NCBI GenBank assembly: GCA_900100325.1
Contig: LT629697.1
Coordinates: 558,001 to 622,000 of the forward strand
Length of the DNA stretch: 64,000 bases
Reading direction: 5' to 3'
Source: Frankineae bacterium MT45
GTDB lineage: Bacteria; Actinomycetota; Actinomycetes; Mycobacteriales; Jatrophihabitantaceae
Position numbers and translations under genes: made by a program. A model generated the notes under the pieces. The model saw only the letters and a list, made by a program, of their open reading frames with translations. It did not search any database and was not told the DNA's origin. This document shows, piece after piece, positions 41,504-51,126 of this stretch (position 1 is its first letter; each line of letters starts with the position of its first letter).

Positions 41504-41986
41504 TTACGGCGCCACCGTGGGCGTCTGCGGACGGATCATCAACACCTCGTCGGCCTCCTCGGGTGAGGGCCCGGCCAGCTCGAAGCCGTGCCGGCGGTAC
41601 AGCGCGATCGCCGGCGTATTCGTCTCCTTCACCGACAACCGCACGGCGGGCGCGTTGACACCCCAATCCAGCACCGCCTGTACCGCGGCGTCGGCGACTC
41701 CGCGGCCGCGGGCCGACGGCGCGATCCAGAGCGAGATCAGCTCCACCACGCCGTCAGCGTCGGGAGCGGTGCCGCTGACCATCCCGGCCGGAATGGAGTC
41801 GAGGAGCAGCACGACATTGAAGGGCACCGAACTGAGCCGGCGGCGCCACCGTTTCTCGGTGTCACCGCGTCCGGACCACTCGGCGAGGGTTGAGCCGAAG
41901 GCGCCGGGCGATTCGGCCAGGGCGTCAAGGCGCAGCGCCCGCCAGAGGCGCCAGTCCTGCGTGGTCAGGATCCGCAATTCGATCAC
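41504..41986 (-). CDS. GNAT-family N-acetyltransferase
   Basis: A 160-aa GNAT: LISLWIAPSARGRGVADAAVQAVLDW is motif A, and NTPAIALYRRHGFELAG the C-terminal motif B. The substrate is unknown. It is 40 bases upstream of the methyltransferase start on the same strand and may be co-transcribed. Confidence 0.92.
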   Translation of the reverse strand: MIELRILTTQDWRLWRALRLDALAESPGAFGSTLAEWSGRGDTEKRWRRRLSSVPFNVVLLLDSIPAGMVSGTAPDADGVVELISLWIAPSARGRGVADAAVQAVLDWGVNAPAVRLSVKETNTPAIALYRRHGFELAGPSPEEADEVLMIRPQTPTVAP

Positions 41987-42094
41987 GGCCTCCAGTCTCT
42001 CGTGCCTGCCGGCCGTCGTCGCTCACCACGCCAGTGCGAGACTCGAAAGCGACCCCCGAAGCCGCCCTGATCCGGCGGCACGTCTGGAGACGCC

Positions 42095-42631
42095 ATGACT
42101 GCGAATGACGAACGCCCGCCACTGGTGCTGGTGATCATGGGCGTCTCCGGCAGCGGGAAGTCGACGGTGGCCGGAATTCTGGCCGGGCGGCTCGGCTGGG
42201 AGCTGGCCGAGGGGGACGACATGCACCCGCCGGCCAACGTCGCGAAGATGGCGGCCGGTCACCCGCTGGAGGATGAGGACCGCTGGCCCTGGCTCGACAC
42301 GATCGCCGACTGGATTCACCAGCACGAGGCGCAGAATCGCCCCGGCATCATCACCTGCTCGGCCCTGAAGAAGCGCTACCGCGACCGGCTGCGTGGCGAT
42401 CGGGTCATCTTCATCCTGCTCGCCGGCGGGCACGACCAGATCGCGGCCCGGCTCACCGCCCGGCACGGCCACTTCATGCCCTCCTCGCTGCTTCAGTCGC
42501 AGTTCGAGACCCTTGAGCCGCCGACCCCGGACGAGCGGTCGTTGACGGTCAGCGTCGGTGAGACACCGCAACGCGAGGCCGCCGAGATCGTGAAGCGGCT
42601 GAGCCTCGCACCCCTACCGCAGGACGATTGA
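42095..42631 (+). CDS. gntK: Gluconokinase
   Basis: A 178-aa P-loop kinase with Walker A GVSGSGKST (about residues 16-24). The GntK signatures AEGDDMHPPANVAKMAAGHPLEDEDRWPWL and ITCSALKKRYRDRLR are both present. It phosphorylates gluconate to 6-phosphogluconate, feeding the pentose phosphate or Entner-Doudoroff pathway. The gluconate permease gene follows 11 bases downstream. Confidence 0.95.
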   Translation: MTANDERPPLVLVIMGVSGSGKSTVAGILAGRLGWELAEGDDMHPPANVAKMAAGHPLEDEDRWPWLDTIADWIHQHEAQNRPGIITCSALKKRYRDRLRGDRVIFILLAGGHDQIAARLTARHGHFMPSSLLQSQFETLEPPTPDERSLTVSVGETPQREAAEIVKRLSLAPLPQDD

Positions 42632-42642
42632 ACGGAGCCGAC

Positions 42643-44073
42643 ATGAGTGCACTGACGTTCGCGGACGCCACCGTCGCCGCCGGGCAGGCGACAGAACCGT
42701 GGAACTCCCATGACACCCGGCTGATCATCGTGACGGTCCTCGGCATCGCGATCATCGTGCTGCTCATCACCGTCCTGAAGATGCACCCCTTTCTGGCCCT
42801 GATGCTCGGATCGGCCTTCGTCGGGTTCGCCGCCGGGGTGGGGGCGGCGAAGATCGTCACGAACTTCGAGGCCGGCGTCGGGGCCACCCTGCAGGAGGTC
42901 GGCCTGCTGATCGCGCTCGGTGCCATGCTCGGGAAACTGCTGGCCGACTCCGGCGGCGCCGATCAGATCATCGATACGCTGCTCTCCCGGACGCCGCCGA
43001 AGCTGGTGCCGTGGGCCATGTCGCTGGTGGCCGTCATCATCGGTCTGCCGATGTTCTTCGAGATCGGGCTGGTGCTGCTCCTGCCGGTGATCGTGCTCGT
43101 CTCGCAGCGCGCGAAGTTGAAGCTGATGCGCGTGGCGATCCCGGCCCTGGCCGGCCTGTCGGCCCTGCACGGCCTGGTCCCACCGCACCCCGGGCCGTTG
43201 ATCGCGATCAGCGCGGTGCACGCACAGCTCGGCATCACGCTCGCCCTCGGGCTGCTCATCGCGATCCCGACCGTCGTCATCTGCGGGCCGTTGCTGGCCA
43301 TCCCGATCACGCGTTGGGTTCCGGTCGACCCACCCGCGCTGGCCGGTGGCGTCGACACCACCAAAGGCAAGACGCAGAGCGAAGACGTGAAGCGGCCGCC
43401 ATCGTTTCTGGTGACGCTGTTGACGATCCTCTTTCCGGTGATGCTCATGCTCGGCAAGGCGGTGGCCGACGTCGTCTGGGACGCCGATCCGAAGAACCCG
43501 CCACCGGTGCGCGTCTTCTTCGACTTCGTCGGTGAGCCGTTGGTCGCCCTCACCCTCGGAGTGCTGCTGGCCATGGTGACCTTCGGGTACGCCGTCGGCT
43601 TCACCGGCAACTCCATTTCGAGCCGGATCGGGGCCAGTGTCGGCCCGATCGCTGCGGTGCTGCTCATCGTCGGGGCCGGTGGCGGTTTCAAGCAGACCCT
43701 CATCGGCGCCGGGGTGGGTGGCAGCGTGGCCAAGTTCGCCAACGGAGCGAACATCTCAGTGCTGGTCCTCGGCTACCTGATCGCGGTCGCGCTGCGGCTG
43801 GCCACCGGTTCGGCGACGGTGGCGACTATCACCGCGGCCGGGATCGTCGCACCACTGGCCACCGACCTGAGCTCGACGCACGCAGCGCTACTGGCGCTGG
43901 CCATCGGCTCCGGTTCGCTCTTCTTCTCGCACGTCAATGACGCCGGATTCTGGCTGGTGAAGGAGCTCTTCGGGCTCAGCATTGGCCAGACGTTCAAGAG
44001 CTGGTCAGTGATGGAGACCGCAGTCTCCGTGGTCGGTTTCAGTTTTGTCATGGCACTCTCGACGGTGCTCTGA
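42643..44073 (+). CDS. gntP: GntP-family gluconate:H+ symporter
   Basis: A 476-aa membrane protein with about 12 transmembrane helices. GntP hallmarks include FLALMLGSAFVGFAAG, LGAMLGKLLADSGGADQI, GLPMFFEIGLVLLLPV and ALHGLVPPHPGPL. SHVNDAGFWLVKELFGLS lies near the C-terminus. It imports gluconate for GntK. ATG 42643 follows GGAG; the start five codons earlier is less likely. Confidence 0.95.
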   Translation: MSALTFADATVAAGQATEPWNSHDTRLIIVTVLGIAIIVLLITVLKMHPFLALMLGSAFVGFAAGVGAAKIVTNFEAGVGATLQEVGLLIALGAMLGKLLADSGGADQIIDTLLSRTPPKLVPWAMSLVAVIIGLPMFFEIGLVLLLPVIVLVSQRAKLKLMRVAIPALAGLSALHGLVPPHPGPLIAISAVHAQLGITLALGLLIAIPTVVICGPLLAIPITRWVPVDPPALAGGVDTTKGKTQSEDVKRPPSFLVTLLTILFPVMLMLGKAVADVVWDADPKNPPPVRVFFDFVGEPLVALTLGVLLAMVTFGYAVGFTGNSISSRIGASVGPIAAVLLIVGAGGGFKQTLIGAGVGGSVAKFANGANISVLVLGYLIAVALRLATGSATVATITAAGIVAPLATDLSSTHAALLALAIGSGSLFFSHVNDAGFWLVKELFGLSIGQTFKSWSVMETAVSVVGFSFVMALSTVL

Positions 44074-44112
44074 CCCAAGCCAGATTCGCCCTCACAGTGG
44101 CCGCCGGTGCTG

Positions 44113-44139
44113 GTGAGGAGATGGAAACCCGTCCGTACC
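44113..44139 (+). promoter_or_regulatory. Candidate GlnR site upstream of the nitrate reductase
   Basis: Three alternating boxes with exact 6-base spacing: GTGAG, GAAAC and GTACC. The GlnR consensus of actinomycetes is GTnAC-n6-GAAAC repeated. The middle box is perfect and the outer boxes match 4 of 5. A weaker GTAAC-n6-GACAT follows at 44158-44173. GlnR activates nitrate assimilation under nitrogen limitation. Confidence 0.5.
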
Positions 44140-44209
44140 GGCGAGAGTGACCTTCGCGTAACGCCCTCGACATACCTTGCTCTGCAGTGGGCAGCGGAGC
44201 GAGGTGCGA

Positions 44210-47200
44210 ATGACGAGGGTAAGCCAGCGTGCGCCGGCCACCAGCGTCAAGACCGTCTGCTCCTACTGTGGCGTCGGCTGCGGCATGGTGCTCGACGTTG
44301 CTACCGACGACGACGGGGTCCGGCGCGTCATCAAAGCCACCGGCGACAAGTCGCACCCCGCCAATTTCGGGCGTCTCTGCACCAAGGGCGCCACCACGGC
44401 CGACATGCTCGCCGCCCCCGGACGGCTGACCCAGGCGCTGGTGCGGCCGGCTCGTGGCGAGGAGCCCACCGCCGTCGGGATGGATGCGGCGATCAGCCAG
44501 GTCGCGAGCCGGCTGCGCCGCCTCCTCGATGAGCACGGCCCGGACGCGGTCTGCCTCTACGTCTCGGGGCAGATGACGACCGAGGCGCAGTATCTGGCCA
44601 ACAAGCTGGCGAAGGGCTACATCGGCACCAACCAGATCGAGTCGAACTCCCGACTCTGCATGGCCAGTGCCGGCACCGGGTACAAGACCTCGCTCGGCTC
44701 GGACGGGCCACCCGGGTCGTACCAGGACTTCGACCGGGCGGACCTCTTCTTCGTCATCGGGGCCAACATGGCCGACTGCCACCCGATCCTCTTCCTGCGC
44801 CTGCTCGATCGGGTCAAGGCGGGGGCCAAGCTGATCGTCGTCGACCCGCGGCGCAACGCCACGGCCGAGAAGGCCGACCTCTTCCTGCAGATCCGTCCGG
44901 GGACCGACCTGGCCCTCCTCAACGGTCTGCTGCACCTGCTCGTCGCCGCTGGGCACGTCGATCGGGAGTTCATCGACGAGTTCACCGAGGGCTGGGAGGC
45001 GATGGAGGAGTTCCTGGCCGACTACCCGCCGGAGGTCGTCGCCGAGGTCACCGGCATCCCGATCGAGCAGCTGCGCCAGGCCGCGCAGTGGATCGGCGAG
45101 GCCGGCGAGTGGATGACCTGCTGGACGATGGGCCTAAACCAGAGCACCCACGGCACCTGGAACACCAACGCGATCTGCAACCTCCACCTCGCAACCGGGG
45201 CGATCTGCCGTCCGGGGAGCGGCCCCTTCTCCCTCACCGGCCAGCCGAACGCGATGGGCGGACGGGAGATGGGGTACATGGGCGGGGGGCTGCCCGGACA
45301 GCGGTCGGTCGCGGTGGCCGAGGAGCGCGCCTTCATCGAAGAACTCTGGGGAGTCCCGGCCGGCACTCTGCGCACCGATGTCGGCACCGGGACCATCGAC
45401 ATGTTCGAGCAGTTGGCGGCCGGCGCCATCAAAGCCTGCTGGATCATCTGCACGAACCCGGTTGCCTCAGTCGCCAATCGCAAGACCGTCATCGACGGGC
45501 TGGAGGCGGCCGAGCTCGTCATCACCCAGGATGTCTTCGCCGAGACGGAGACCAACGCCTACGCCGACGTGGTGCTACCGGCCGCGATGTGGGCCGAGTC
45601 TGAGGGGGTGATGGTGAACTCGGAGCGGAACGTGACCCTGCTGCGTCCGGCGGCCGACCCACCGGGCGAGGCGCTTCCCGACTGGCAGATCATCGCCCGG
45701 ATCGCCTGTGAACTCGGCTACCAGGACGGGTTCTCCTACACCTGCGCCGAGGAGATCTTCGACGAGATACGGCGGACCTGGAACCCGAAGACCGGGCATG
45801 ACCTGCGCGGCATCAGCTACCAGCGCCTGCGTGACACTCCGATGCAGTGGCCCAGTGCCCCGGGTTCACTGAGTGATCGGAGTCCGATCCGCTACCTCAA
45901 CGACGGCGTCAGCCAGCACCTGCAGGCCCGCGACGACGGCACCGCGCCCCGGCTGGCCTTCGCCACCCCGAGCGGACGGGCCGTCTTTCATGGACGTCCG
46001 CACCTGCCGCCGGCCGAACTACCCGATGATTCCTACCCATTCGTGCTGAACACCGGGCGCCTGCAGCATCAGTGGCACACCCTCACCAAGACCGGACGGG
46101 TCCCGAAGCTGAACAAGCTCAACCCGGGGCCCTTCATCGAGCTGCACCCGGATGATGCGTCACTCCTCGGCGTCGTCGACGGCGACCAGGTGGAACTCGC
46201 GTCGCGACGGGGACGGGCGGTGCTGCCGGCCGCCGTCAGTGATCGGGTGCGTCCGGGGAACTGCTTCACCCCCTTCCATTGGAACGATGTCTTCGGTGAG
46301 TACCTGAGCGTCAATGCGGTCACCAACGACGCGGTCGACCCGATCTCCTTCCAGCCCGAGTTCAAGGCCTGCGCGGTGAGCCTGACTCGGGTCGGAGGTG
46401 CCGTGGAGCGACCGACGGTGGCGGAGGTGCCGGCATCGGCGCCGGTCGCTACCGCTGACCTGAGCATTAGTGACGCCCTGGAGACGCGCGAGCTGGCGCG
46501 GCTGGTCGCGCTGGACTCACTCAACCCGCCGGAATTCTCGGATGATCAGCGCACCTATCTCAGCGGGTTCCTGGCCGCCCTGACGATCAGTGACCCCGAT
46601 GTGAGCGGCGTTCCGGTGCTCCCGCCGGGCGCCCCGTTCGACCCGGAGCGGGCGCTCTGGGTCAACGGCATGCTCGCCGGCCGCTACTCGCGACTGCCGC
46701 AGCGGCCCGAGGAGCCCGTAGGCGAAGCTCACTCGACCAGCCGCGAGGTGCTCATCGTCTGGGCCTCGCAGACCGGGAACGCCGAGGAGCTGGCGGCGAG
46801 CGCGGCCGAGCGGATCAGTGCCGGCCTGCAGCGGGCGGCGCGACTGCTGGCGATGGACGACTGCGATCCAGCCACCCTCACCCCGCGAACCGACCTCCTC
46901 GTGGTCACCAGTACCTTCGGCGACGGTGAGTCGCCCGACAATGGAGCGGCCTTCTGGAGTGCGCTGACTGCGGCCGATCTCCCGAAATTGCACGGCATTC
47001 GGTACGCGGTGCTGGCCCTCGGTGATTCGAGCTACGACGACTTCTGCGGCCACGGCCGCAAGATCGACCAGCGCTTGGACGAGCTCGGTGCGCTACGCCT
47101 GATGCCCCGGGTTGACTGCGAACCGGACTTCGACGAGCAGGCCAGCGGCTGGCTCGAGGAGGCGATCCGCTCGCTGCAGCAGGAGAGTCCCGAAACAGCC

Positions 47201-48379
47201 GGTGGCGCAGCCGCGGCTGATCCTGCAGCGTCCGGGGATGCTGCTGGCCGCCCCACCGTCAGCGGCCGCGGTTCGACCGAGCGTGCTGTGCTCTCGGCGA
47301 ACCGACTGCTCAGCCTCCCCGGCGCCCAGAAGGAGGTGCGTCAGTTCACCTTCGATCTCAACCGGACCGAACTCAGCTACGAGGCCGGCGACGCGCTAGG
47401 GGTCATGCCGCAGAACTGCCCGCGGCTGGTGGCCGAGTGGCTGGACGCCACCGGGATGGCCGGCAGTGAACCGGTGGAGATCCCCGGGGTCGGGGCGCTC
47501 TCCTTTGCGCAGGCGCTGCAGACGTCCCTGGAGATCGCCAAGCCGACGCAAGAACTGCTGAGATTCATTGCTGATCGCTCACGTGATCGGACGTTGCAGC
47601 AGTTGCTGCGTCCGGCGGCCCGAGACGCGCTCAACCAGTGGCTCTGGGCCCGGCAGGCGGTTGACGTGCTGGCCGAATTTCCGGTGAAGGCCACGGCCAG
47701 TGAGTGGTGCGAGGTCTTCAAGCGGCTGCAGCGCCGCCTCTACTCGATCTCCTCGAGCCCGCTGACCGACCCGTTCTCCGCTCAGATCACCGTCTCGGTG
47801 GTCCGTTACGAGAACCAGCAGAGCCTGTGGCGTAAGGGTGTCTGCTCAACCTTCCTGGCCGATGCACCCGATGGGCAGGAGGTTCCGGTGATGGTGCAGC
47901 GGGCCAAGCACTTCAAGCCACCAGCCGACTCCTCGACGCCGATGATCATGGTCGGGCCGGGCACCGGCGTGGCGCCGTTCATGGGATTCCTGGCTGAACG
48001 GCGGGCCCGGGAGCACCGAGGGCAGAACTGGCTCTTCTTCGGCGAGCAGCGAGAAGGGACCGACTTTTACTACCGAAGCGAGCTGTCGGAGCTGCAGCGT
48101 GAGGGTCTGCTGACCCGGCTGGACCTGGCCTTCTCCCGTGATCAGCGGGCCAAGATCTACGTCCAGGACCGGATGCGCGAGCATGGCGCCCAGCTCTACG
48201 CCTGGCTGGAGGAGGGGGCGCACTTCTACGTCTGCGGCGACGCGTCCCGGATGGCCAAGGACGTCGACCAGGCGTTGCGCGAGATCGTCGCCCGTCACGG
48301 CGGTCTGAGTGCTGACGCCGCCGACACGTATGTCAAGCAACTGTCGGCCGAGAAGCGGTACCTGCGCGACGTCTACTGA
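44210..48379 (+). CDS. Assimilatory nitrate reductase fused to a CysJ-like diflavin reductase
   Basis: A 1389-aa single-chain enzyme. The [4Fe-4S] cluster is held by Cys17, Cys20, Cys24 and Cys57 ([14 protein letters not shown]). The molybdopterin oxidoreductase domain follows to about 600, with the Mo-ligand Cys near 150 (SRLCMASAG). The guanine-dinucleotide-binding domain is at 600-730. Then come a flavodoxin domain (about 845-990, [13 protein letters not shown]), an FAD domain (about 1020-1235) and an NADPH-binding domain (from about 1240, [13 protein letters not shown]) ending YLRDVY. Electrons can thus pass from NADPH through FAD, FMN and Fe-S to Mo within one chain. ATG 44210 is chosen. 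Confidence 0.93.
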   Translation: MTRVSQRAPATSVKTVCSYCGVGCGMVLDVATDDDGVRRVIKATGDKSHPANFGRLCTKGATTADMLAAPGRLTQALVRPARGEEPTAVGMDAAISQVASRLRRLLDEHGPDAVCLYVSGQMTTEAQYLANKLAKGYIGTNQIESNSRLCMASAGTGYKTSLGSDGPPGSYQDFDRADLFFVIGANMADCHPILFLRLLDRVKAGAKLIVVDPRRNATAEKADLFLQIRPGTDLALLNGLLHLLVAAGHVDREFIDEFTEGWEAMEEFLADYPPEVVAEVTGIPIEQLRQAAQWIGEAGEWMTCWTMGLNQSTHGTWNTNAICNLHLATGAICRPGSGPFSLTGQPNAMGGREMGYMGGGLPGQRSVAVAEERAFIEELWGVPAGTLRTDVGTGTIDMFEQLAAGAIKACWIICTNPVASVANRKTVIDGLEAAELVITQDVFAETETNAYADVVLPAAMWAESEGVMVNSERNVTLLRPAADPPGEALPDWQIIARIACELGYQDGFSYTCAEEIFDEIRRTWNPKTGHDLRGISYQRLRDTPMQWPSAPGSLSDRSPIRYLNDGVSQHLQARDDGTAPRLAFATPSGRAVFHGRPHLPPAELPDDSYPFVLNTGRLQHQWHTLTKTGRVPKLNKLNPGPFIELHPDDASLLGVVDGDQVELASRRGRAVLPAAVSDRVRPGNCFTPFHWNDVFGEYLSVNAVTNDAVDPISFQPEFKACAVSLTRVGGAVERPTVAEVPASAPVATADLSISDALETRELARLVALDSLNPPEFSDDQRTYLSGFLAALTISDPDVSGVPVLPPGAPFDPERALWVNGMLAGRYSRLPQRPEEPVGEAHSTSREVLIVWASQTGNAEELAASAAERISAGLQRAARLLAMDDCDPATLTPRTDLLVVTSTFGDGESPDNGAAFWSALTAADLPKLHGIRYAVLALGDSSYDDFCGHGRKIDQRLDELGALRLMPRVDCEPDFDEQASGWLEEAIRSLQQESPETAGGAAAADPAASGDAAGRPTVSGRGSTERAVLSANRLLSLPGAQKEVRQFTFDLNRTELSYEAGDALGVMPQNCPRLVAEWLDATGMAGSEPVEIPGVGALSFAQALQTSLEIAKPTQELLRFIADRSRDRTLQQLLRPAARDALNQWLWARQAVDVLAEFPVKATASEWCEVFKRLQRRLYSISSSPLTDPFSAQITVSVVRYENQQSLWRKGVCSTFLADAPDGQEVPVMVQRAKHFKPPADSSTPMIMVGPGTGVAPFMGFLAERRAREHRGQNWLFFGEQREGTDFYYRSELSELQREGLLTRLDLAFSRDQRAKIYVQDRMREHGAQLYAWLEEGAHFYVCGDASRMAKDVDQALREIVARHGGLSADAADTYVKQLSAEKRYLRDVY

Positions 48380-48460
48380 GCGCCGGCGGTCGGTCGGGTG
48401 GTATCAGTCGAGGCGCGTCGCGCCTCTTGCTGACAGCCGTTCGGATCGAGGGGACTGATC

Positions 48461-49576
48461 GTGACCACAACTGTCTTGCCAGAACTGGATGTTGACGCGG
48501 CCGCCGTTGCCCGTCACATCATCGACTTCGACCCGAAGGCGGCGTCGGAGTACCGCTTCGCCGTTGCGCCTGACACGGAGCAGGCGCAGGCCCTGGTCGC
48601 CGCGCTGCACCCCGACCCGATCCCATGGCCGGCCGGATTCGCGCCGATGCCGATGACGCTGAATCCGCCGCCGGCCGACACCGACCCGCTGCCGAAGGCC
48701 GACGCGCTGATCGTCACCTACACCGTGGCTGAGGGCGAGGCGCTGGCCGACGTGCTCACCCCCGGCCGCCCGACCGCGGCCTGGACCCGCTACCGCAATG
48801 GCTGGGACGAGCTTAAGAAGTCGGTACAGAAGGGCGCCCCGTCGCTGATGCCGGGTAAGGATCAGGCCGGAATCTGGACGATGACCCGTATCGGGGGTCT
48901 CAGCGTCGTGCTGATGAAGTCAGATCTGCACCCCTCCACCGATGGCCCCGACCTGCCCATCCGGGCGCTCTGGCGGCAGCTGATCGGTCAGGTTCAGCCT
49001 CGGTTGGTGATCACCACCGGGACGGCCGGCGGCGTGGGGGCGGAGACGCTGCTCGGGGACGTGATCGTCAGTTCACGGGTCCGGTGGGATGCCACCAAGC
49101 GTTTCGCCCATGATTCGTGGGCAACTGCCTCGTACCGCAGCACCGGCAAGCAGCCGTCACATTCGCACTTCCACACCGCGAACACGAAGTTGATCCCGGT
49201 GAATGCGGCACATCTGCCGGCCGCCGCGCGCAACCCGAGCATCGTCACCGACACGCCGCATGCTCCGGCGTCGGTCCTCTCGACCGACTTCTTCGCCTTC
49301 GACGACGCCAAGGATCACTACGGGCTGAGGACCTTCCAGCCCGACGCCCGGGTGGTCGAGATGGACGACGCGGCGCTGGGGCTGGCCTGCTCCGACCTGG
49401 AGAACCCGCCGCCCTGGGTGAGCGTCCGCAATGCGTCCGACCCGCAGATGGACGCGGCCACGCTGGCCGAGGAGACCACGCAGGCCGCCGCGATCTACGA
49501 GAAATACGGCTACTGGACCACCGTCGGCTCGGCGATCACCTGCTGGGCACTGGTCGCGGGCCTGGCCACAACCTGA
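48461..49576 (+). CDS. Nucleoside phosphorylase-like protein of unknown substrate
   Basis: A 371-aa protein. The core LVITTGTAGGVGAETLLGDVIVSSRVRW is the phosphorylase-I (PNP/MTAN) signature. FQPDARVVEMDDAALGLAC corresponds to the ribose-binding Glu-Met-Glu region of that superfamily, with MD in place of ME. The first 130 residues are an uncommon extension. It may cleave an N-glycosidic bond, or it may be a sensor. GTG 48461 has CGAGGGG upstream. It lies 81 bases behind the nitrate reductase and convergent with nnaR. Confidence 0.7.
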   Translation: MTTTVLPELDVDAAAVARHIIDFDPKAASEYRFAVAPDTEQAQALVAALHPDPIPWPAGFAPMPMTLNPPPADTDPLPKADALIVTYTVAEGEALADVLTPGRPTAAWTRYRNGWDELKKSVQKGAPSLMPGKDQAGIWTMTRIGGLSVVLMKSDLHPSTDGPDLPIRALWRQLIGQVQPRLVITTGTAGGVGAETLLGDVIVSSRVRWDATKRFAHDSWATASYRSTGKQPSHSHFHTANTKLIPVNAAHLPAAARNPSIVTDTPHAPASVLSTDFFAFDDAKDHYGLRTFQPDARVVEMDDAALGLACSDLENPPPWVSVRNASDPQMDAATLAEETTQAAAIYEKYGYWTTVGSAITCWALVAGLATT

Positions 49577-49591
49577 CGAAAGGGCGCGCGC

Positions 49592-50713
49592 CTAGCTGCA
49601 GAGGCGATACCCGCGTTTGACGACCGTCTCGACGATACGTGGATCGCTGAGACTAGCCCGCAGACGTCCGATCGCCACCTCCACCGCGTGCGGATCGGTT
49701 CCGCCGCCGGGGAGGGCGCAGAGCAGTTCATCGCGGGGAACCACTCGTCCCGGATGGTCGGCCAGCCGTCGCAGCAGCGCAATACCGGTACCGCCGACCG
49801 GCACCAGCTTGCCGTCCAGGAGCACCGCCTGCCCACGGATCTCGATGGCCCGCCCGGCCGAGACGATGCTGCGGCCACGGCTGGCCGGCAGTTCGTCGAC
49901 GATCGTCTTCACCAGTGCTCCCAGGCGAAAGCGCTGCGGCTGCGCCACCCGGATCCCGTGCGCGGTGAGCGGTGCCGCGGTGACCGGGCCTACGCAGGCG
50001 GCGAGGACGTCGGTGCTCAATGCGGTGATCGTCTCGGCGAGGCTCACCGTCTCGGCCACCTTCAGCAGGTTGGCCGTCGCCGCCGCGCTGGTGAAGGCGA
50101 CGGCATCGACGCCGCGGCCGACGATGGTGCCGATGAGACGCACGAGCGGGGCGAGATCCTCGGGCAGCACCGAGCGGTAGACCGGCACCTCGATGACCTC
50201 AGCACCGTGGGCCCGAAGCGCGTCCAGGAACCAGGAGAGGGGCTCGCCGTGCAGTTGCACCGCGATCCGCTTGCCGTGCAGGGAGCGCTCGCCGAGATGG
50301 GCGAGCACCTCGATCGTCGACTCTGACTCCGGCGCCCAGGCTTCGGTGAGGCCGGCCGCCCGCACCGCGCCACGCACCTTCGGGCCGCGGGCGATGAGTT
50401 CGGCGTGGGCGATCGTCTCCAGGAGTTGCTCGCCGATGCCCCAGACCTCCGCCGCCTCGATCCAACCGCGCAGCCCGATGCCGGTGGTGGCGACGACGAT
50501 ATCCACGCCCCGGGCCAGGCAGTGCTGGGTCGCTTCGCGCAGCAGCACATCGTCGGAGAGCGGGATGATCCGTACCGCGGGGGCATAGACGACCGTCGCG
50601 CCCTGACGCTCCAGTGCCGCGCCGAACTCCCGCCGTCGCCGGGATGCCGTGATGGCCACCGTGTAGCCCGCGAGCGGCGGCACTGACGCGATCTGGGCCA
50701 GCGATGAACTCAC
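49592..50713 (-). CDS. nnaR: NnaR-like nitrate/nitrite assimilation regulator (HemD-like domain plus winged helix)
   Basis: Residues about 10-265 form a uroporphyrinogen-III synthase-like domain (YTVAITASRRRREFGAALERQGA, VDAVAFTSAAATANLL). Residues about 280-373 form an OmpR-type winged-helix DNA-binding domain (VVPRDELLCALPGGGTDPHAVEVAIGRLR, VKRGYRL). This architecture is that of NnaR, which with GlnR activates nitrate assimilation in mycobacteria and streptomycetes. The GTG start overlaps the nirD stop by 4 bases (GTGA), so it is coupled to nirBD. Confidence 0.88.
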   Translation of the reverse strand: MSSSLAQIASVPPLAGYTVAITASRRRREFGAALERQGATVVYAPAVRIIPLSDDVLLREATQHCLARGVDIVVATTGIGLRGWIEAAEVWGIGEQLLETIAHAELIARGPKVRGAVRAAGLTEAWAPESESTIEVLAHLGERSLHGKRIAVQLHGEPLSWFLDALRAHGAEVIEVPVYRSVLPEDLAPLVRLIGTIVGRGVDAVAFTSAAATANLLKVAETVSLAETITALSTDVLAACVGPVTAAPLTAHGIRVAQPQRFRLGALVKTIVDELPASRGRSIVSAGRAIEIRGQAVLLDGKLVPVGGTGIALLRRLADHPGRVVPRDELLCALPGGGTDPHAVEVAIGRLRASLSDPRIVETVVKRGYRLCS

Positions 50714-51126
50714 GGTTGGCGCAGCTCATCCCCGCGGGCCGGGCGCGTCGACGTCTGGGCCACCATCACCTCGACCATCGTGCCGCGGAGACGGACCGGG
50801 TAGCTGGGCACCGACACATCACCGTTGTCCAGGCAGTGGCCGGTGGCCAGATCGAAGACCTGCTTGTGCAGCGGTGACGCCACAGTGGCGAGGTCACCCC
50901 GACTGCCGACGATGCCCCGCGAGAGCACAGCGGCACCGGTGAAGGGGTCGATATTCCCTATCGCGTAGAGGGAATCGTCGTGGGTGCGGAAGATTGCCAG
51001 CTGTGTCGCCCCGAAGAGCGCGGCAACTCCCCGCTCCCGTTGCAGCTGGGCCAGTTCGCAGACCGGCCGCCAATCCGCCGACGCAGCAGCGGATTCGCCG
51101 ATCTCAACGACGGTAGACGTGCTCAT
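50710..51126 (-). CDS. nirD: Nitrite reductase small subunit
   Basis: A 138-aa Rieske-fold protein: WRPVCELAQLQRERGVAALF, YAIGNIDPFTGAAVLSRGI, VASPLHKQVFDLATGHCL. As in other NirD proteins, the Cys-His pairs of a true Rieske centre are absent. It partners NirB in NADH-dependent reduction of nitrite to ammonium. It overlaps nirB by 4 bases (ATGA) and nnaR by 4 bases. Confidence 0.93.
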   Translation of the reverse strand: MSTSTVVEIGESAAASADWRPVCELAQLQRERGVAALFGATQLAIFRTHDDSLYAIGNIDPFTGAAVLSRGIVGSRGDLATVASPLHKQVFDLATGHCLDNGDVSVPSYPVRLRGTMVEVMVAQTSTRPARGDELRQP

